Source: Bufo bufo (taxonomy: Eukaryota; Chordata; Amphibia; Anura; Bufonidae). From it: a stretch of DNA of 64,000 nt. The position numbers and the translations under genes are program-made. The stretch's first letter is position 1. Each line of letters starts with the position of its first letter. The stretch covers positions 517,414,852 through 517,478,851 of the forward strand of contig NC_053390.1 of the NCBI RefSeq assembly GCF_905171765.1, in the 5' to 3' direction. Below, piece by piece: positions 57,361 through 64,000 of this stretch. The notes under the pieces were generated by a model. That model was not told the origin of the DNA and did no database searches. It saw only the letters and a list, made by a program, of their open reading frames with translations.

Positions 57361-58200
57361 AGGTTGGTTAGGAGTAGATATTCAGAAAGCAGGCTGAAAG
57401 AATATGTACCTAAGGGCAAGCGCAAATGCAGGAATTGTTCATTTTGCAGATATAATCCCCAGCACAGGACAGTATGTTTTGGAAGTTTGCAGCATAGGGT
57501 CAACCATCTCATTACATGCAGAAGCAGGTTCTTGGTGTACTTGATAATGTGTCCCTGTGGTTGCTTTTAAATTGGCAAAACTATTAGACCGTTATTTGAA
57601 AGAATAAGAGAACATTTTCACTCTGTGACATCTGGTAAAGGATGTAGAAAAAGTAGAGGGCCACAGCAGCATATCCAGCAATTCTTCTTTATTTAAGTCG
57701 ATCACCGCACAACACAGCATAAAAACAGCAGCAACGTTTCGGCTAGGAATAGCCTTTGACAAAGGCTATTCCTAGCCGAAACGTTGCTGCTGTTTTTATG
57801 CTGTGTTGTGCGGTGATCGACTTAAATAAAGAAGAATTGCTGGATATGCTGCTGTGGCCCTCTACTTTTTCTACATACCTATGGATTGCTTTGGATCTGT
57901 GATCTCCTGCCCAGCTGCTGCATGACCTCCACCATTGCTCTACACTAGCCGCTTGCTGTGCTGCTCCTGAACACCTTTCTTTTTCCATCTGGTAAAGGAT
58001 GTCCACGGTTGATCAAACATGTTAGAGAGATACATGGAGGCGACCCCAGGGTCTTAACATTTTTAGGTCTGGAAATAGTACCCATCTTGCAAACAGGGGG
58101 CAATAGAAAATAGGCTAGTTGGATTATTAAAGCCCATGCTATGGGTCCTTTAGGTCTAAATGACCGCAATGACCTAAGTGTCTTCTTGACTCATGGTGCC
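57361..58200 (+). pseudogene. PLE3 right-arm linker and endonuclease, split by foldback
   Basis: It reads RLKEYVPKGKRKCRNCSFCR, VCFGSLQHRVNHLITCRSRF, LVYLIMCPCG and then, after a stop, IGKTIRPLFERIREHFHSVT with SGKGC at about 57640. After the inserted element it resumes CPRLIKHVREIHGGDPRVLT and ends MGPLGLNDRNDLSVFL. The zinc-finger linker and GIY-YIG core are recognisable but broken. Confidence 0.8.
57646..57985 (+). mobile_element. Foldback retroelement with 17-bp TSD, inserted in PLE3
   Basis: A near-perfect palindrome (57646-57875, centre 57759) is followed by a single-copy tail of about 110 bp. It is flanked by the 17-bp duplication catctggtaaaggatgt (57629-57645, 57986-58002). The left arm of PLE3 shows the uninterrupted site. 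Each arm contains 'ggctattcctagcc' followed by GAAACGTTGC, hammerhead-like. The architecture matches 37772-38084. Confidence 0.9.
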
Positions 58201-59297
58201 TGTGTGGCGTCCTGCACCCCTGCCGCCTGTGTACTTGTTTTTATGCCGCTATGGAGCAATAAAGTAAGAATTGGACTATCCTTGGTGAGTGCCATCTTCT
58301 ATCTTCACATTTTGGATCTAATTGAGACTGAGCACCGCTGAAGTCTGTTGTAAGCCGCGGGTCACCACCACAGGGAATGTTCCCTTGAGGTCTGTGGAGG
58401 AGAGCCAGAGCAGTGCCGTCCTATCTTTCGATCTACCCATGGCTCATCAGACCACAGGACATGGTTCCAGTAATCCATGTCCTTAGTCTGCTTGTCCTTA
58501 GCAAACTGTTTGCAGGCTTTCTTGTGCATCATCTTTAGAAGAGGTTTCCATCTGGGACGACAGCCATGCAGACCAGTTTGATGCAGTGTGCGGTGTATAG
58601 TCTAAGCACTGACACACTGACCCCCCCACCCCTTTAACCTCTGCAGCAATGCTGGCAGCACCCATACGTCTATTTTGAAAAGACAACCTCTAGATATGAC
58701 GCTGAGCATATGCACTCAACTTCTTTGGTTGACCATGGTGAGGCGTGTTCTGAGTGGAACCTGTCTCGTTAAACCACTTTATGGCCTTGGCCACCATGCT
58801 GCAGCTCAGTTTTTGGGTGTTGGCAATCTTCTTATAGCCTGCCCTAGGCCATCTTTATGTAGAGAAACAATTCTTTTTTTTCAGATCCTTAGAGTTCTTT
58901 GCCATGAGGAGCCATGTTGAACTTCCAATGACCAGTATAAGAGAGTGTGAGATCGATAACACCAAATTTAACACACCTGCTCCCTATTGACACCTGAGAC
59001 CTTTTAACACTAACGAGTCACATGACACCAGGGAGAGAAAATGACTAATTGGGCACAATTTGGCCATTTTCACTTAGGGTTGTACTCACTTTTGTTTTGT
59101 TTTTGCCAGCAGTTTAGACATTAATGGCTTTGTATTGAGTTATTTTAAGGGCACACCAAATTTACACTGTTGTACAAAATGGACACTGACTACTTTACAT
59201 TGTTTCAAAGTGTCATATCTTCAGTGGTGTCCCCTGAAAAGATATAATAAAATATTTACAAAAATTTGAGGGGTGTACTCATTTTTGTGAGATACTG

Positions 59298-61010
59298 TAT
59301 ATTTCAATGCATACAGTGTGTACTGTATATTTAATCAAACATATTTTTCATATACATTTTTTTTTTACAGTAATAAGGAGTAGGTTACATAAGTCAGTGC
59401 AAATACAAAAACAAAACCACCTCCCCCCCCCCCAAACAATAATATTAATTCTGCAGAGAGACGACTATGTCATATCTTGTTCAAAAATAGACAAAGACAC
59501 TCACAACATGCTTGTCATGGAACATTGCACTGCAAGAGTAAGCTTTATGCTAGGACGTAGAAGAAATATGCAATCAGGTGTGTCAATTGCATCAGGCCAA
59601 GATCAATGGAGGAGCACCAAGGAATCAGGTCACTTGCCCCAACATGGACATCTCTCCCCTCACACAATCCCTCATCAGCTCAGCAGACACCAATCCAGGG
59701 ATCGTAAACCATCCCTGCCATATTGCCATAAATTTAGCAGGGCACCTTCTTTTCAGGTAGATCCCTCTTTCAAATCTTAGTACACTGTTCAGACGGGTTT
59801 CTCTGTGTCCAATGTTTGGCTATCAACACTCTTTCACATGGGCGAGATTTCCGTGAGGTGAACGCATTGCACCCGCACTGAATCTGGACCCATTCATTTC
59901 TATGGGGCTGTGCACATGAGTGGTGATTTCACGCATCACTTGTGCATTGCGTGAAAATCGCAGCATGCTCTATTTTGTGCGTTTTTCACGTAACGCAGGC
60001 CCCATAGAAGTAAATGGGGCTGCGTGAAAATCGCAAGCATCCGCAAGCAAGTGCGGATGCGGTGCGATTTTTAAGCATGGTTGCTAGGAGATGATCGGGA
60101 TGCGGACCCGATCTTTATTATTTTCCCTTATAACATTGTTATAAGGGAAAATAATAGCATTCTGAATACAGCATGCTTAGTAAAATGTGGATTGAGGGAT
60201 TAAAAATAAAACCAACCAACTAAAACTAACTCACCTCCTCCTCTTGATCGCGTAGTTGCCGATCTCTTCTTACTTCTTTAATCATGAGCTGCCGGCTAAA
60301 AGACCTGTGGTGATGTCACATCACATGGTCCAATCACATGTGATTGGACCATGTGATGAGCTCAGTGACATCACCACAGGTCCTGAAGAAAGAGCAGAGA
60401 CCAGCAGCTATGGAGGAGGTGAGTTAATATTTTTTTTATTTTTTAACCCTCAATTGACCTTCTACTAAGCATTCTGTATTAAAGAATGCTATTATTTTCC
60501 CTTATAACCATGTTATAAGGGAAAATAATAAAATCTACACTACAACTAACCCAAACACGAACTTCATTGAAGAAGTTCGGGTCTGGGTACCACATCAGTT
60601 TTTTCTCACGCTCGTGCAAAACGCATTGCACTCGCGCAGAAAAAACTGAACCACGCAACGCAATCGCAGTCAAAACTGACTGAAATTGTGTGCTCATTCG
60701 CACGATTTCCCCGCCACGCACCCGCATCCTATTCGGCCCCAATCCGTAACGCCCTTGTGAAAGAGGCCTAAAAGCAATCTTTGAATAGACAGGGATAGTT
60801 TATCATCTATACCCGGTAAATTTAAGAGACCTAATATACAGACCCTAGGGTCTGTTGGTATTTGTATCTGGGTTATTTTAGAAATGATCCCCAGTACTCC
60901 CCCCAGTCGGCACCCAGTTCAGGGCACTCCCAGAACATATGTAGCAAGGAAGCACAGGGGACAGTTTGAGTCAGTCTGCAGACCTATGTTGTAAACAGTG
61001 TACTGTATAT
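59298..61010 (-). pseudogene. L1-like ORF2 C-terminal fragment and 3' region, split by a MITE
   Basis: On the minus strand about 61005-60772 reads NIGLQTDSNCPLC (cysteine motif), LLHMFWECPELGADW, then after a frameshift ITQIQIPTDPRVCILGLLNL, PGIDDKLSLSIQRLLL. After the MITE it continues at about 59825 with LIAKHWTQRNPSEQCTKI. This matches the C-terminus of L1 ORF2 in order. It is truncated on its 5' side near 61010. Confidence 0.6.
59827..60768. mobile_element. Large MITE ('ctctttcacatgggcg' TIR) inside the L1 fragment
   Basis: The ends 'cactctttcacatgggcg' and 'cgcccttgtgaaagaggcc' are inverted, and the flanks CAA and TAA give an imperfect 3-bp duplication. The interior contains hairpins 'ttttcccttataacat' (two copies) and 'catcacatggtccaatcaca'. 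The TIR style resembles the 'ggctactttcacac' group. Confidence 0.7.
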
Positions 61011-61728
61011 AGTTTGGTTTCACCCAGGAGATGTCCTATTGTGCCCTATTGTTTTTTTTGTTTTTTGTTAGTTTTTTTCTGAAAAACCTGTTACAATTTT
61101 TTTTACCATTTATATGTGCAAAAAACTTAAATAAGTATATTTTACTGCATCAATAGTGTGTATATTTAGGTACTACCCAGGGGGCATCCTATTGTTCCTG
61201 TGTTCAGAACAAGCCACTGCTTCTTATGATATGGTCATGTGTGCACCTTCCCCTTGTTAAGGCATAATTTTTGGACTGCTTGTTTATAAGAAGCCATAAC
61301 AAACCACTGTTTTCTCAGACACAACCATGTGCACCCAATGAAGTAACATTTTTGGAACTTTTTTTTTATTTAACCACTTGCCCACTGCAGCACGACTTTA
61401 TACATCGTGGCTGTAGGCTCCTATCTGTAACCCGACATATAAAATCGTACGATTACATTGTGATCTGCAAGCAGCCTGTGCTACTGCACATCGAACACAT
61501 GTATATTAACATCTTCCTGCCTTGACTGTGGCAGGAAGGGGTTAATTCACTTAAAAAAAAAAAAAGTAAAAAAATAAATTAATAAAAAATAAATTTAAAA
61601 AAGGAATACAGAAAATTTAAAATTAAAAAGCTATAGCAATAGTAACTAGTATTAGCAATAATATAGCATGCTACAAACATCCCACCCCTTTATCATTCAT
61701 AAAATAATTTTTTTATTTTATTATATTT
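61011..61728. other. No gene; dispersed repeat
   Basis: 'taaccacttgcccactgcag' at 61374 and 'atcaagtggttaa' at 63860 are inverted and might be termini of an about 2.5 kb element containing 61729-62898, but nothing else supports this. Confidence 0.3.
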
Positions 61729-61915
61729 ACCTGTATTTTTTGCCCTATAAGACGCACCCCCCCCCCCCCCAAAAAAAAAAAAGTGGGAGGAAAATGGCAG
61801 TGCGCCTTATGGGGCAAATGCTGCTGTTTACACTGATACACCGCCGACCGCATGCTGCACAGCGCGGCCGGCGGTGTATCAGTGGGGAGGGAGGAGGGGC
61901 TGGGGGCCGGCATCT

Positions 61916-62341
61916 AGTTTTGTAATGGCAGTGGGACCCGGTGCAGTCACTGTATTCTATTGCACCAGGCCCCGCTCATTGGACTAATCGTATCTACGGT
62001 AACTACAGGCAATATTTAACTATAGAATATGTTCGATCCAGCAGCCTGTACTTATGACGGCAGGAGGCTGGGCGGGTGGGCGGGCACTGGCAGCGTAACT
62101 TCCTACGTCAAGTGCCTGCTCCGCCCACTTTATGAATGAAGCAGGTGAGACGTAGTGAGTTACGCTGCCAGTGCCCGCCCGCCCAGCCTCCTGCCGTCGT
62201 AAGTACAGGCTGCTGGATCGAACATATTCTATAATTAAACATTGCCTGCAGTTACCGTAGATAGGATTAGTATAGTGAGCGGGGCCCGGTGCAATAGAAT
62301 ACAATGACTGCACTGGCCCCCCGCTGCCATTAAAAAACTAG
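61916..62341. repeat. 426-bp near-perfect palindrome
   Basis: The arms 'tagttttgtaatggcagtg' through 'gcactggcagcgtaact' and their inverted complement are about 190 bp each with few mismatches and a short central loop (about 62110-62150). It is nested in the 61729 element and is probably an independent insertion. Confidence 0.85.
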
Positions 62342-62454
62342 TGTAGATGCCAGCCCCCACCCCCTGTATTGGGGGTCATTCACAGTGGCTGACACTGTTA
62401 TGGGGGGGATCTGTGGATGACAAATAGCATAAGATGCTAGTTATCTGTCATCCA

Positions 62455-62772
62455 CAGATCCCCCCCATAGCAGTGTCATGCCATCCACAAATGCCCCCAT
62501 AACAGTACCATCCACAGACGCCCCCATAACAGTGTCAGCCACAGACCCCCATAACAGTGTCAGCCACAGACCCCCATAACAGTGTCAGCCACAGACCCCC
62601 ATAACAGTGCCATCCACAGACCCCCATAACAGTGTCAGCCACAGACCCCCATAACAGTGCCATCCACAGACCCCCATAACAGTGCCATCCACAGACGCTC
62701 ATAACAGTGTCAGCCACAGACCCCCATAACAGTGTCAGCCACAGACCCCCATAACAGTGCCATCCACAGGCT
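62455..62772. repeat. 25-bp minisatellite, about 12 copies
   Basis: The unit is 'cagtgtcagccacagacccc' followed by 'cataa', with a variant 'cagtgccatccacagacccc'. The two unit types alternate irregularly. An 88-residue minus-strand frame is an artefact of the array. Confidence 0.9.
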
Positions 62773-62898
62773 ACCATTAGTTTAGAGCCCACCAAAAGCA
62801 CACCTTTTGGTTTTAAAATATTTTTTTTCTTATTTTCCTCCTTAAAAACCTAGGTGCGTCTTATGGGCCGGTGCGTCTTATAGGGCGAAAAATACGGT

Positions 62899-64000
62899 AT
62901 ATATATTTATTAGCTTTAGCAATAATATAATTGCATATGTAAAAATATACACAAGTGTAAAATATGCAAACATACATAATTAGTTTTATTTTGAAAATCT
63001 AGGTATTTGTTTTAGCTAATATTTTGTATAGAAGGTTTCTTTTCTGCATAAAATATATAAACGCACGTATATATTTTTTTTCATTTATAAAAAAAAATAA
63101 TTAAAAAAACCTCAAAAGAGGACCAAACACTACTTGCATTCCCCATATAATAACAATTCTGGAACATCAATTCTTATGACTCTATGTTGTGCCGTTCCTT
63201 TATTATTTGTACTAGAAGTTATGAATGAATTGCTAGCAGTATGCAGTAAGGGTACAGCACGTGGTAACCAGTTGGGGGAGGGGGGATGTACCTGCACAGT
63301 CTGAAAATGGCAGCACTGGATAGAGTGAGTATGTGCAGGTATACACCCCCAACTGGAGTGGTGAAAGGCCCTCTTTAAAATGTCAATTTTTCCCCAAGAA
63401 GAATACCTTTGGGGAATAACATAAAAAAGTCAGTTTGAAGGGGCGTTTTGGCGCTGTACAAGATTTTTCTGGCAGTATGGTGCCATAGAACCAGCAATAG
63501 AAAAATAGGCCGCCAAAATCCAAAATGCGCTCCAGTCTTTTGAAGTCATGCAGCAGGCCCAGCCAGTAGGTAAATTACATAAATAGTGTCCATTTTCAGG
63601 GTACAAGTGTATGATAGTGGTTTTAGAAATACTTTGTCTTGAAATTTTTGGTAATAGTTAGAAAAAAATTGATAAGAAAGGAAAAAAAAAATTTTTCATA
63701 ATTTTGGCAGTATTTTTTTAAAATATTATATCTATTATCTGATTCTAATGGTACAAAGGTCTAAGGTGACCCGTGAAAAAATAATACCAAATAAATCAGT
63801 TATTTGCAGTTAGACGCCTGAAAAATTAGCCTGGTAAGGAAGGGGAATAAACATTCCGGTAATCAAGTGGTTAAAAAAAAGTATAAATTTGATGGCACAG
63901 TGTTTTCAAACAGGCTGTTTTTAACAATGTCAACCATGCCTTTAACCATAGCTATGTGTCAGTGTCATGTTATTTATTATTGCTGTCTTTGTGTTAAAGG
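62899..64000. other. No gene recognised
   Basis: The sequence is AT-rich. No exon, RNA gene or complete element is supported. Confidence 0.4.

Larger units (their letters stand above)
56687..58442. mobile_element. Penelope-like 3' fragments as an inverted dimer (PLE3)
   Basis: The left arm (56687 to about 57360, minus) and the right arm (about 57361 to 58442, plus) carry the same sequence in head-to-head orientation; the right arm also contains the 57646-57985 insertion. The target duplication is ttatcagaccacag / tcatcagaccacag (ending 56686 and 58457). Both arms code for the end of a Penelope-type endonuclease. Such inverted, 5'-truncated joint copies are typical of this class. Confidence 0.85.
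55594..58915 (-). pseudogene. Tc1 transposase, split by two insertions
   Basis: The minus-strand start is MAPHGKEL at 58915. The N-terminal part runs to about 58458 with stops. The frame then resumes left of the Penelope insertion with LWSDKTKINLLV (first catalytic Asp in WSD), ELQFIEGTMNANMYCDILKQ, FQHDNNPKHTSK (second Asp), DWPSMSPDLNHIEHLWGIFK (catalytic Glu) and NSMPKRV. The TTAA element interrupts here; after it the frame reads NEVLENNGGHTKY and stops at 55594-55596, the expected Tc1 C-terminus. Several point frameshifts are also present. Confidence 0.85.
54939..59297 (-). mobile_element. Tc1-like transposon with four nested insertions
   Basis: Ends 'cagtatctcacaaaagtgag' (54939) and its complement ending 'gatactg' (59297) lie between TA dinucleotides. 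Long inverted termini (for example 'catttttgtaaatatttta') are conserved at both ends. The body is split by a MITE (55075), a TTAA element (55638) and a Penelope-like inverted dimer (56687), which itself is split by a foldback element (57646). Without these the Tc1 is about 1.65 kb, the usual size. Confidence 0.9.
61729..62898. mobile_element. TIR element with palindrome and minisatellite, copy 3 (both ends present)
   Basis: Left end 'acctgtattttttgccctat' then 'aagacgcacc'; right end 'ggtgcgtcttatagggcg' then 'aaaaatacggt'. The ends are inverted, so this is the most complete copy. Between them lie poly-C/poly-A, the large palindrome at 61916-62341 and the 25-bp array at 62455-62772. The region just inside the right end ('cttattttcctccttaaaaa' then 'cctagg') is shared with copies 1 and 2. 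No transposase. Confidence 0.75.

Noticed and set aside
57755..57790. U3-A8 pair in the foldback motif as covariation evidence
   Set aside because: TTGACAA sits exactly at the palindrome centre ('cctttgacaaagg'), so the pairing is forced by symmetry.
61374..63873. A 2.5-kb element with 'taaccacttg' inverted ends
   Set aside because: Only about 11-13 bp match and no internal support; could be chance.

Overview
This is a repeat-rich stretch of a vertebrate nuclear genome, most likely an anuran amphibian. That is inferred from the mix of Penelope-like, L1, Tc1, hAT and TIR-only palindromic repeats and cannot be proven here. There is no bacterial gene organisation. The only host coding sequence I can support is two 160-bp exons of an SH2D4A-like gene on the plus strand (26558-26717 and 38993-39152). 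They have correct AG/GT borders and compatible phase and are separated by a 12.3 kb intron. Nearly everything else would be intron or flank of that gene, filled with mobile elements.

Layout. 1-5.8 kb: an old local duplication in which one copy carries a 1-kb, 35-bp minisatellite and the other a single unit. 7.7-8.5 kb: a dead mariner-type transposase. 8.9-9.4 kb: first copy of an element that carries internal minisatellites. 10.4-12 kb: palindromic elements, two with TTAA target duplications. 13.3-16.4 kb: a Penelope-like element (PLE1) with inverted terminal copies. 17.5-19.4 kb: a tRNA-type SINE split by a solo LTR, a Tc1 fossil and a second related LTR. 19.5-22.6 kb: an L1-like retrotransposon on the minus strand. 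25.4-28.4 kb: MITEs, the first SH2D4A exon and a MITE-split minisatellite. 30.4-36.8 kb: a tandem host repeat interrupted by a nearly complete Penelope-like element (PLE2). 37.8-41 kb: foldback elements, the second exon and a long palindrome. 45.6-51.9 kb: a complete hAT element with TIRs and an 8-bp target duplication. 52.1-53.7 kb: an inverted repeat and an LTR-like fragment. 54.9-59.3 kb: a Tc1 element containing four nested later insertions. 59.3-64 kb: an L1 3' fragment split by a MITE and a TIR element with palindrome and minisatellite.

The most notable signals are (i) hammerhead-ribozyme-like motifs in two Penelope-like elements and in short foldback elements that carry 15-17 bp target duplications, (ii) the Tc1 stack, where host context lets three empty sites be rebuilt and so tests superfamily assignments, and (iii) repeated association of transposons with private internal minisatellites. 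No element appears intact: RT motifs are altered (YINE, FAED) and transposases carry stops or frameshifts.
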